NCBI GenBank assembly: GCA_001642005.1
Contig: LWCA01000489.1
Span: 1 to 25,866, forward strand
Reading direction: 5' to 3'
DNA from: Intoshia linei
Lineage: Eukaryota > Orthonectida > Rhopaluridae
DNA: 25,866 nucleotides
In this document: piece by piece, positions 9,925 to 22,200 of the stretch
How the letters are laid out: each line of letters starts with the position of its first letter
How positions within the stretch are numbered: position 1 is the first letter of the stretch
Made by a program: the position numbers and the translations under genes
Notes under the pieces: generated by a model
Seen by the model: only the letters and a program-made list of their open reading frames with translations
What the model was told of the DNA's origin: nothing
Database searches by the model: none

Positions 9925-10016
9925 GTAGGTCAATTTTCAACGTGAATAGAAATAAAAATGTGGCCTCGGCAAAACTAGGTGCTGTTGGTACGTAGTACAT
10001 AACAGTCAACCTAGTA
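9925..10016 (-). repeat. TACTAG hairpin module, copy B
   Basis: Read on the minus strand this starts TACTAG and closely matches copy A at 1103-1205. The match covers the GTACTACGTAC core, AACAGCACCTAG, TGCCGAGG and the ATTCAC..TTGAAAAT block. Here the hairpin is longer: CTAGGT...CTGTT..GTAC pairs with GTAC.AACAG.ACCTAG around a TAC loop. Differences on one arm are partly matched on the other, as in a maintained hairpin, though the copies are few. Confidence 0.6.
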
Positions 10017-10104
10017 ATTTATATTATCTTTTAATGTAACTGTGGCACCATATGAATTTAAAAATTCAATTAAAAATTTAAGATAAATAATTAAATCTCT
10101 ACTT

Positions 10105-10160
10105 CAGGGGTGCACAACGTGCGGCCGTGAAAGCGTTTATGTCCGGCCATTAGGTCCATG
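10105..10160. mobile_element. hAT-like left end
   Basis: CAGGGGTGCACAACGTGCGGCC is typical of a hAT 5' terminus (compare CAGGGGTG..CAAC..GCGGCCC). No convincing partner is visible. The right end at 14816 has weakly similar flanks, but pairing them would put the exon array inside a transposon (see rejected items). Confidence 0.5.
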
Positions 10161-10204
10161 TATTGTATTTCCAATGAATCCATTATATTAAATTGTATTT
10201 GTAG

Positions 10205-10264
10205 GTACTTTACAAAATGATACATTAATAGACAAAATTGAAGAGAAGAGTGTTAATATGACTG
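10205..10264 (+). CDS. 60-nt phase 1-1 exon, copy 1
   Basis: The acceptor is TTGTATTTGTAG (AG at 10203-10204) and the donor GTAAAT starts at 10265. With two leading bases and one trailing base the 60 nt encode [19 protein letters not shown]. The exon at 11335-11394 has the same length, phase and core peptide. Many of the differences are synonymous or conservative (TTA/CTG Leu, ACA/ACT Thr, GAC/GAA), which suggests selection on protein. The product is unknown; the peptide is polar and acidic/basic, possibly helical. A 14-bp relic of a following small exon (10286-10299) is out of frame. Confidence 0.6.
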
Positions 10265-13200
10265 GTAAATTTATGGTTATCTGAGATGATTGATCTCTAG
10301 TAAATTACCCCTTTGAATAATATTCGTTATTTTAAAATGAGATTTGTTGTAAAATTTAAAACAGGCTATGTGGAATTGCATTGTATTTATTAAACCACAT
10401 GTCATTTTTGCACTAATGTATGCTTTTTAGGTACTTTAATGTATTAAGGCTAAATTACAGAAAAAATTAGAAGCCAATACATTTTAGATTGTTTACTTAA
10501 ATAATTAACTATTGCACAGGCTTTTGCGATTTTATAATTCATATTATCCATGAATTTTCAACGAGTTAAATAGTCTATTTTAATGTTTTAATGATTCTTA
10601 AACTTAAAAACTTATCACACTAATTTCACCCAAAATACTTCGCGGAACCCTTAAAAATTTTTAAATTAGAGATAACAGAAATACTTTCATAAGGAAAAAA
10701 ATATAAAAGCTCAATTTTACTGAAATATATATTTAGTAAAACACTTATTGCAAAAAGCTTTATTAGAATCGGTGCTACTTAACCTGTTTGTTCCAAAATG
10801 TATATTTATATTTTTTACATAGCTGGAAATAATTGACCTGGTTTACGGGGTACCAAATTTAAAAAAGATTCAAAACCCTGATTTAAGGTCTAAGGGTTAT
10901 AGTTTAGATCAGGGATTCCCAAAGTGGGCGATATCGCCCCCAGGGGGCGATTAATTCAGTTAGGGGCAATTATAAAAACACTGTATACTCAAAGATTGAT
11001 TTTAGATGGATAGAGTGAAGCGTTGATGAATTTTTTGGTTTTAAGGGGATATTTTTATAGCAAGTTTGGGATTCACTGATATAAAAAGTGACAGTAATAA
11101 ATATATTTTTTTTTAATTAACACAATTTTTTAATTATTACATGTTGAATAATGAGTTACTTTTTAAATATACATACGAGATAGTTGAAAAATTTTTTACG
11201 GGGGCGTTGAAAAAATATATTGTTAAAAAGGGGACGGTAGGCAAAATGAGTTTGGGAACCCCTGTTTAGATTAAAGTTGTAGAACATTCCAATTTTGTTG
11301 TATTTATTTTCATTAGATAATATACGTTTAGTAGGAACTCTGCAAAATGATACTTTAATAGAAAAAGTTGAGGAGAATATAGTTAAAAAGAAAAGTAAAT
11401 ATCTAATTTTTTATTTATATTATTTCTAATAGATGTGGATGTTGCTAGTAAATTATTGTACAATTTTTTATTTAAACTAAAATGTAGTTCATATAAAGGA
11501 TGTATAATTTTCCCTTTATTGGTTATTATGAAATGATAAATTTACTATCCTATGTATATGATAATAAATAGTTATTTCACATACAATTATAATAATAATT
11601 TTTTGTTAATGAAATGATTTTCCAAAAAAAAAGTGAATAATAGAATACTTTTTTGAACATCAAGGTTTAGTCTAACATTGAAACTTTTAATATATTTTAA
11701 TTCGAAAAAGCTGTATTAAATGTGATTTTTTTTTTAAATTCTGGGACTATTCGTTATTTCAATTTTTAAAAATAATGGGTAGTTTGTGGTTTTGACCGTG
11801 AAGACGTCATTTTGTGATATGATAATTTTTTGTATGTATTAACTGGAGATAACTATATGAACCGTAATTTTAATTTAATTTTTTAATTGTAAGACTATTT
11901 TCATTTTTAAAAAAAGGTAATTTGAGGTTTTGGCTCTGAATATTTTGTTATTATATATCTTTTTAAAATTTAATTTTAATGTATGAAAATGTTGATGATT
12001 TCAAAATTTGTATCAGAGTGTATATTTTATTAATTTCTACGACTCGTTTAATTACAAAAAAGGATACTTGAGGTTTTTGACCGGTAAGATGTAATTTGCT
12101 GAAATTTAAATTTGTCTTACTTTCTCCCCGGAAAAAACTGACCTGAACTTTGGGATTGTTAAAATTCTAGGTCACTTAGTTATTGAAATAAACGATAACA
12201 CACAATGACTGATTTACCGAAAAACAAAAATATTATACAAGTTTGGAATCCTTAAGATTAACATATATCAATACAATTTAACTAATTTGTCAGTCTATGA
12301 TATTATAACATAAATCTATACTTACCGTAACTAAATTTTTTCAATTTATATTTTCTCAAATAAAATTTATTTTAAAATATAAATTTTTTTCGTGGAACAC
12401 CAATCTTCTTCTCCCGTCACACAGTTTGGGAATTGCACTAAGCTATTTAATTTTTTTTAGGTTAGATATCAAAGATATTTAATTATTTTTATTCCATTTG
12501 TTGATATATATTTTGCAAAAAAATTGATTCTGGTCAGTTTTTTTTTCCTAAGGCTTGGTAAGACTTTTCTAGATAAGCGAATTTTTCTTTTGGGTTTGAT
12601 CTGTGATTACTTCTCGAAAGTTTGGTAAATTTTTATATTTCAATAGAAACTTGGTAAAAGTGAATTTTTCCTTCCGTCATGAAAAAAATTTATAAAATAT
12701 GACGAAATTCTTCACTTTTCCAGAAATAGCAAAATGACTGTAACATATATACAATATTATAATGCATAATAATCTTAGTCAGTAAAAAATTATAATTTAT
12801 TAATATGTTCATTTATATTATTTATTAACATTATTTATTATTATATTTGAATCTTAATAATAGTGGGTAAATTCATAAAACAAAATATAAAATTTCCAAT
12901 TTAAAAGTTATTAATATTAGTATTAATAATATAATATAAAATTTTAATTTACAGTATGTAAATAAAATTTAATTGATATTTTTAAAAATATATTATTAAT
13001 ACGACACTAATAACCAAATGAATTAATGATCAGTGATCACACCTAATTTCTTATAAAATGTGGTTTATCCGACCAGGTCCATCGTAAATAAGTAATAATA
13101 TTTTAAAGATTTTTTAATTTCAATATATTTTTATAAAGTTGTTTTTCTCATTTGTACATTAATAATTTTGTCATACAGCCATTGAAATTTTTTCAAAACA

Positions 13201-16200
13201 TTTTCAATATCTAAAACATTTAAAATATACAGATGGTAAATATTAAAAAAGTTTCATCAACTTTTTGATAATTTACAATCAATTAATCTAGATTGTAAGT
13301 TTTTAATATTCAAAAATCATTAAATTAATTATTAATGTACATAATAAATTTTAAATGAAAAATTACATCAAATTATAGGTGGTAAAATATGTTCATATAA
13401 TAATAAAAACAATAAATAGAAAAATAATAATTAATTTACATGTGTTAACTTAAATGTGTCAATTGTATTATGATTATAATTTATAACGCAATATTTATAC
13501 TGATTATAATTATATTTCATGTATATTTTTAAATATAGTTGGTAACAAAGATAATTTAAAATGATAAAATAACTTACAAAAGGTATTATTATTTATTATC
13601 ATTATGAATTATTAGCAAGTAAATTCTGTTTTTATTATCTGTTATTATAATATTATATTTTTAACATGTGTTATACAAAATATTTTATTATTTATTATTA
13701 ATTTAGCTTGTAATTATTGAAAACTATGATTTAACTTTTTATGTTTATAAATATGCCATAAATATTAAAGTATTTGAATGTTATATTGTGAAGTCTACAT
13801 ATTGAAATTATTTATACATTAAAATTTTAATTAGTTAGTAAAATTTTACATTATTATTGCATTACATAGAATTACAATATTTACAGAGATAGGTGAACAG
13901 TTTATCAGATGAACATCGCAGTGTCTTGGTAATAAAAACTATTATAATATAATAGTAGCGTCAATGTCTCAAAAATCTATACAATATGTTTTTACTAATT
14001 TCACTAATAACGGATCCATACAACATCCACGCAGATTCGATTACGATCAACCTTTTAAAGTCGCTGCATTATAATGCAGATAAATATAATTATTGATTCC
14101 ATTGTAATTTCAACAAGTTAAAAGGGGCGTGGAAGCTGATGTTGGAAAATAAAATAATTAATTACCATGGAATGATGAAAACAATCAAAAACATAATAAA
14201 TCTATCATTTCTTTGTTAACATCAGATGTCAATATAGTAATATGTAAATAGAAATGCATTTTAGTATTTATGAGTGAATATTGGTTATTTATAATATTGT
14301 ATAAAAAATAATACATAATATGTAGTTGGTAAATTTAATTTAAATACTTTTGTTTAATTTTATCATTTTTTGAGATAAAATGTATAAATTATTAATTGAA
14401 TGTATTAATACAAAAAATTATAATACAGTTTACATTATATCAGTGATTTAAACCGTTTTAATCTTACTTATGGATCAAATTTCACTGAATCAAACATTTT
14501 AAGAACACTTAACCAAAAAAAGTCTTTCAGAATATATAATGTACGCTTTACTACCTTTTCGTAGTCAGATCCCTAGTAACATCAATTTTCTAATGGTCGC
14601 ATAAAATTTTTGCATAAATTTTAAATAAAATGAAAAATTTCCAACGTTTAAATATAAAATGTATGTAGTTGCGCTTTATATTTCAATTCACATACTTTAC
14701 AATTGAGTATATGTGGATTAAATGGAAAATTAATGGTAAAGACTTTTTTTGTGCGGCCCGCGTAATAATTTTTTTTCACATTTGACGCGCCAAGCAAATT
14801 GACTTTGACACACCTGCTCTAGAATTTTTTTTTTAATCACTATCGTACATATAAACTAATTTTTTACTAATTACGAGATAATTTATAACGTTTTTTATCT
14901 AATTTTTAATAAACATTCAATTAGATGGCGTTTATTAGAAATTATTACTATCAGTGGCGAAAAATAATGTGGACCCAGGAGTCCATATGGACGCGTTGAT
15001 AATGTTTTGTGTATATTTAATTGTTATGTATTCAAAAACTCACGATATCAAGAAATATTACTATTTAATGGTTTTTATTTAAAAAAATTAAATTCAGTAA
15101 ACAAGTGTGTTACTATGGGGAAAATTCCATATTATAGGAATTAGGGAATTTTCGATTCTGTAAATAAGGGCGGAGTAACAATTTTTTTATTAGAAAACAC
15201 ACCAGAAAATAATTTTTGAATATAATCTCAAAATGAACACTCTACAATTTGTTTGGTTGCCAACATTGCTAAAACTGCTGCAATTTTTACGTTGGGAATC
15301 CTGGGTCTATGTCAATGATGGCATAACTTTTCAGTTGGTGTGTAAAAAAAAATTTTTGTTGTTTTCGTTTATAGTTGCTTAGCACTTCTAAATGATAAAT
15401 AATTTTTGGTATGTATTTAACAGCGTGTCAGGCAGAATGCCTGTGTATGTCACTAGTGACATGCGTGTCATATTTTTGCATCATTGATCTATGTTAGAGT
15501 TAAATTATAGTTTAATTATTTGCAGTGAGTAAATTTACTTATTTTTAAATAGCAGTAGTAGTATACACTATACCAGCCAGGTCAAACTTACGGCCCGTAG
15601 GCCGCATAAGGCCCTTTTCAATTTTAAGTGCGGTCAGCCACGACTTCGTATATGTATATATAATATATTATTAATACTAATAATAATATTAATATATATG
15701 ATATAATATAGATATTATTAAATATTCCATAATGAATTGTTTATCATCATTTGCACACCTAAGCTGCGAGAAGATATATTTAATGATATTAATGATACGA
15801 TTAAAATCATGTTTATTAATTAATGATAATTCACAATAAATTCTAAATTTTTAAAAATACGTGCAAGTCATATCAAATCAAAATTCTAGTTTTATCATTC
15901 GAACATTAATTTAAAAAATGAATCTTGCACAATGAATACAAAACCACCCAAAAAAATATTTCACTTCTAATTTCCAGGATAAAATTATCACAAAATAATG
16001 AAGAAAAAAGAACTCACCAAGTTTACTCCGTAATTGACGACGATAATCTCGATTATCCTTTGAATAATATTAGCACAACTGACCGAACAATTTTTCACAA
16101 ATTAAAAAAACCATGGCCGCTCGAACTAAACACATATTCGATTTCGATTATCTGATTTGAGATCACTTTCAATACATACTGTGTATTTGAAAAAAATATT

Positions 16201-19200
16201 ATATAAAAAATTTTATGATGCGGCCCGCCACATATTTGAGTTTGATATGGGTGCATTATACAGTTTTACATGACTCATTGTATCTAACTTTTATTTTTAA
16301 TATTCAATTTATTTATAAAGGTATTTATAAAATTTTTAGTCGGTTAGTTGTTCCTATTGAAAATCAATATATAATTATAAAAATTTTTAAGACATAGTTC
16401 ATTGTAAAAATTTAATACATTTTAATATACAATAGTTAGTAAATATTAATATATTTATAACGTCGTCAATTAGGTGGGTAATGAGGAAATTGAGATATAT
16501 GATTTCTAGAAAATATTAGTAATGTTTAATTCATAAATAAATATGAAAATTGTTCAATGAAATATAAAAATTTTTATATTTGATCGTAATATTAAAAGTG
16601 TTGAGTCCATTTCAAAACTAGGTTGTAACGAAAAATGTTTTTAACGTGGAAATTCTTGTATGAAATTAAATAGTTTCTAAACTAAAGTACCGTTTTGTTT
16701 CATACAGTGAAACACCCTAATGCAGATCGAAGTCACCGAAAATAAAAAATAGGCCAATAAAAAAATATATACAAATGAAACGTAGTGTCGTATAGCCTTA
16801 AAAATAAATGAATTTAAATACATAATAATACAATAAATTAACCCTTAGCCACCTAATGCTCTTGATTTTACATTTTGAATTTAACGCACAAAATAATTAT
16901 GATTTTCAAGACTATAATTTTTTAATGCTCAATTTGAAGAATGATGCCTCCATTCCACAAAAATCTTGTCGAGGACACCAATACGGGTCTCATGTTACAG
17001 TGAGTTCGGCGCTTCCCTATTGTCGGTATGAATTTAATATATAATTTATTGCCTTAGTGAAATTTTATATTTGTACTAGGTTCACCGGGAATGCGTAGAT
17101 TTCTGAAGTTGAAATTTTGTATTTATATCAATTGGAATAATCTCTATCAGAATAATCTTTTTTTTAATTTTCGGACCGTTTAATTATTTCAGATTTTTGG
17201 TTTTAATAAAATATTTCGGAAAAAAAATAAATGAATACTATAATGGTTTTTTGACCGTGAAGTCGTCACTTATTCTTATGATTGAAATTTTTTGTGTGTG
17301 TTAACAGGATACAACTGTACCACATGTAAATTTTTTTATATTCTAAGGCTGTTTTTATAAAAAAAAGGGTAATTTGTGGTTTTGGCCCCGAACATATAAT
17401 TTTTTTTAATTTAAATTTATGACAATGTTTATGATTTTAAAATCCGTATCAGCGTAGTTATAATTTAAATTCTCCAACTTGTTTGATTTTCAAAAAAAAG
17501 GACAATTGGAGTTTTTGACCCGTAAGATGTGAGTTTGAGAGGTTGAAATTTATCTTATTATATGTCCCGGAAAAAACTGTAATTGAAATGTGGACTTTAT
17601 AAAATTCTAAAACTGGTAGTTATTTCAATAAACGATAACACAAACAAATATTGCATAGTATATTATAATATGCTATGATTATATAAGTACACACAAACAA
17701 ATATTGCGTAACATATTATATAAATAAAGATGTATTAAAATTACCCACCTAAAAATTGTGAAATTGAACCATGAAATAAGTAGATTGGAAATCCTGTTTT
17801 GGGATACTCTCAATACAATTTTTAAATAATTATATTCGAATAATATTAATAATTTTATATGTATTAATGATGTATAATCTCATTATAATTAGTCGGTATT
17901 TAAAAATATAGTCATATTTAATTTTTTCATTTACATGGTAATTTTAATCTGATTCATTTTTTTATAGTGTGTAAATTATATCATACATTATTTTACATGT
18001 TGTAAAATGAAAAATACACAAAATTACATTACATTACGTTATCGGTGTATCGATGTGAATAAACGAATCTTTCTTATCTGTATTTATGATTTATTATTTA
18101 ATTAATTAAATATACTAATTACTAGTAATACATAATAATAAAGTGTTACATTAATCATGTTAAGTTAGTTATAAACATGTACTGTTTTGATATTATTTAA
18201 ATTTAGCTGGTAGTTAATTGAAAAAATAATAGTTTTAAATTATTTATTTCGCATATTTTTTAAATTAATATGTTAATAAATCAATTATAGTTATTCATAT
18301 AAAAAGTATCAATTTAGCATGTAAAAATTTTGTATTTGGAATATAAATATATAAATAATAATAATAACAAATTTGCATTACTTTTAGTAATTCGTTGTGT
18401 TTTAATTTAAATTTTAAACAAAATTTTTTGAAAATGAGTATTTGAGATTGAAAAATTGCGAAGGAATGAATTATATAGATTTTCACCCATATTTCTTTAT
18501 TATAAATGTGTAGACGTTCAATGCAATTTTTTTTAAAATTGTAGGATCAATATTTACATTTTCAATTTTTATTTTAATCGAAATATTTGAAAAATATTGG
18601 TTGATAATATATGAAAAATTATTTTTAACCGGGAATGCGTAGATTTCTAAAGTTGAAATTGTGTATTTATATCAATTGGAATAATCTCTATGAGAATAAT
18701 TTTTTTTTTAATTTTCGGTGATTAATTATTTCATATTTTTTGTTTTAATAAAATATTTCGAAAAAAAAATATGAATACTAAAATTCTTTCTTGACTGTGA
18801 AGGCGTCACTTATTCAGATTGAAATTTTTTTAATATGTTAAAAGGATAAAACTGTACAACCTATAAATTTTATTAAATTCTAGAGCTGTTTTTATTAAAA
18901 AAAAAGGTAATTTGTGGTTTTGGTCCTGAAGATATATTTTGTTTAAATTTAAATTTATAATAATATTTATGATTTTAAAATCCGTATCAGAGTATATATT
19001 TTTTTAAATTTTCCAACTCATTTGATATTCAAAAAAAGGACAATTGGGCTTTTTGACCCATAAAATGTGAGTTTGAGAGGTTGAAATGTGTAACACACCC
19101 GGAAAATACTGTAATTGAAATGTGGACTTTATAAAATTCTAAGACTGGTAGTTATTGAAATAAACGATAACACAAACAAATATTGCATAGTATATTATAA

Positions 19201-22200
19201 TATGCTATGATTATATAAGTACATACAGCCAAACAAATATTGCAAAGCATTTTATGTAAGTAAGGATTATACAATTTACTATTGTTCCATTTTCATGTAG
19301 CATTTCAAGTTCAATGTTTCATTTAAAAAAATATTTTAAATAGTTAGTAATATATATTATATATAAAATAATTATATATATAATATTGTATAGAATAATT
19401 TAACCAAATTATTATTAATATTAATAATACTAATTTAGTGTTTAGCAATTTTATGAAACTATAAATAAATACATCATTAGAAAGTAAATTTTATATTTTA
19501 ACCACAGTCGCTTATTTACATTGTTGTATACGATATATAATTAAAATAGATAAAATCTAATTTAATTTAACATGTTAAAAAAACAGCTTGTAAATTTTAT
19601 AATTTTATGAAAGTATAAATAAATGACAATAATAGTAAAATGTACAATTTGATAACATTATAATGATATGTTAACAATTTCATTTTAATTAATTTTTAAA
19701 AAATTTATTGTATATCGTGTTTCACTTGACATAAATATTTATATTAAAAATTCATACTTTTTTATTTAAGATATCGTATTATTAAGATAAGTTATTAAGA
19801 TAACAATGAATATTACTTTCTTGTATTTATTTATAAAATTATATGTTTCTCTATTGCATCTTGAAATTTCGACCTGACCAGATAGAGTTATTACACAATT
19901 CGAATCATAAGAGTATCAGCTACAAAATGATATGTACTAGAAAAGTCTATATTTAAATTTATGATATAAAACATTAAAGTTGGTAATTTTTGTATTTAAA
20001 TGTATTATATTGATTATAATAATTACATAATTTTAATGAAGATGTTATTAAAAATATTAACACATTACATAACATTATAGCCGGTAAAATTAAACATAAA
20101 TATTTAAAGAGTCTTCATATCTTTTATTTCTAAAATTATAAAATTAAAAATTTCATTAGACAGTAAAATATTAATTTTTAATTTTTTTATCAAAATTTGT
20201 ACATTTCTATATATATCTTATATTCTATAATCTATTTATATATATAATAAATAAATCATGGTTAAGTTGGTACGTCTTTTTATTTTTAAATTATTTAATT
20301 TTTAAAATTTTAATTATTATTTTTCTAAATTAGGATGTAATTTATATAAATATTTATTTAATTATATACACCAGTGATTCAAACTGTTTTCCGTAAAAAG
20401 AAGGTTGGTGTGGAGCGAAAAAATATAGTGTGATAAATATACATTCGTGTATATTACATTTACATTTGTATATAACTTATATGTTTATATTAGCGTATAT
20501 AAATATTGATCACGCTATTTAAAATTTGTACTTTTGATTAAAAATTGGAAATATATCATTTTTTCATATAAATTTTTTTAAAACCATTTAAAAGGTGTGC
20601 CATAAAAAAAAAGTTTGAGAATCACTGGTATACACTATAACCCAATTAGTGTTGACTGAGTATGATCAGCCATGTTACCATAATACATTTTAATGAACAT
20701 CTACTGAATTGTTCATTATAATCTGTGGTTACACTGTATTTAGCTTATTTTACTAAATATAGCGTACTATTACTAATAATAATTCTAATAAAATAAATCT
20801 TTACAAGGCCGTAAATATTTAATTTTTTGTAATTTTGACATACAGGTTCATCACTTAGTGACGTTCAATTCAAGTATCATGTGAGTCTTAGTCACATCAG
20901 TAGAATAACCTTGAAAAGTTAACAATGACCATAGAACAATATAAAAATATCCATTATTAACATTTTTGTTAAATGATAATCAGGGATTGGAAATGATTAA
21001 TTCCAATTAATTATGTTGTATAAGCCATTTCATTGTTTGCTAAATATTAATTTTTGAATTAATTGATTTTTTTGCAATTTATTGAAAAATGAAAAGATAA
21101 TTTTCAATGAATTGGTTTTTTCATATAACTGAAAAAATATAAATTGAATCCTTTTATTGACGAATGGTTGGATGAAAAAATTAATTTAATTTTTTTATGT
21201 AGTTCAAAAATTAAATTAATAATAATATATATTAAGGTGTCAAGTTGAAACTGTCAACACTCGTTGTAGCGTATCGCAGTCCCATCATGCTTTATTTATT
21301 TCCAGAAAAAATTTTATTTCCAAATTCGAAAAAAGAAATAAAATAAATAATATGAAAATATTTTTTAACAACTATTTTGCGAATAAAATAGTTTGACATT
21401 GTATAATAAAATATTAAAAACTTTTCATTATTCTATGGAAATTTAAAAAAAAAAAAATGCGTTAGTCACCAGAAAAATGATTTATTTAACTTAATAGCTT
21501 GAATGTTATGTACTTCGAACAAACAGCATCCTAATATATTCATTATAACCACACGACAGTTGTTTAAAAATGATTATGATATGGTTATCAATCTTCAATT
21601 AATTGAAATTTTTTGTATATTTTAAAAAACCAATTTATGGCAATTATTTCATATAAATCAATTAATTGAAAAATATTTTTGAAGTACAAATTACTTCTGC
21701 AAATAAAATAATGAAATAGTAATATAATTATGAGCGGTCTTTTTATACATATATTAAATTTGTTTATATATAATATACACCCTACCACCCAACGAAGAAT
21801 GTCAATAATTTCAATTTGTACCAAAACAAAAGTTTCCATTTTTTAAAAAAACCCCGGGCAAAGCCATTAAATTTTTGAACATTTTATTACTCATACATAT
21901 AATAATAAAATAATATTTATTAATTTTTTGAAAATTATTATTGATTAAACCATCTTTTTTTAATTTATTTTAATATTAAGACTATACGTTATAGTATAAA
22001 ACTTAGATATAATAAATTTAATTGTTGATGACTCTACATTTCTACTCATAAGATTAACAACCCAACAACTAATTTTATAGCCCGCGCATACTGATAGTAT
22101 ATAAACAAATTTCTGGATTATAATAGCATGAATACAACGAGACAACAAGAAATGATGAAGAATTGAACCAATTAATGAAGCATATTACGATCAGCCAAGG

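Noticed and set aside
12553-12655. Microexons of 5, 4 and 7 nt (GCTTG, TTTG, AAACTTG) with good splice-like borders
   Set aside because: The lengths break phase 1 and their shared CTTGGTAA context suggests a small repeat next to the hairpin at 12656-12719.
13889-13930. A 42-nt exon between TTTACAG and GTAATA
   Set aside because: In phase 1 it contains TGA; the open frame ([11 protein letters not shown]) needs a different phase.
10105-14816. One 4.7-kb hAT element from CAGGGGTGCACAACG to GACACACCTG
   Set aside because: The inverted ends agree only loosely and the flanks ctctactt/ctctagaa at 5 of 8. It would also place exons and the first microexon cluster inside a transposon. Two independent ends are more likely.
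18295-18486. Minus-strand frame of 63 codons
   Set aside because: It spans a microexon candidate and the edge of repeat copy 4; composition is plain A/T-rich DNA.
21588-22148. Two minus-strand frames inside the hAT element
   Set aside because: No transposase motifs; the second only abuts the H2A fragment on the opposite strand.
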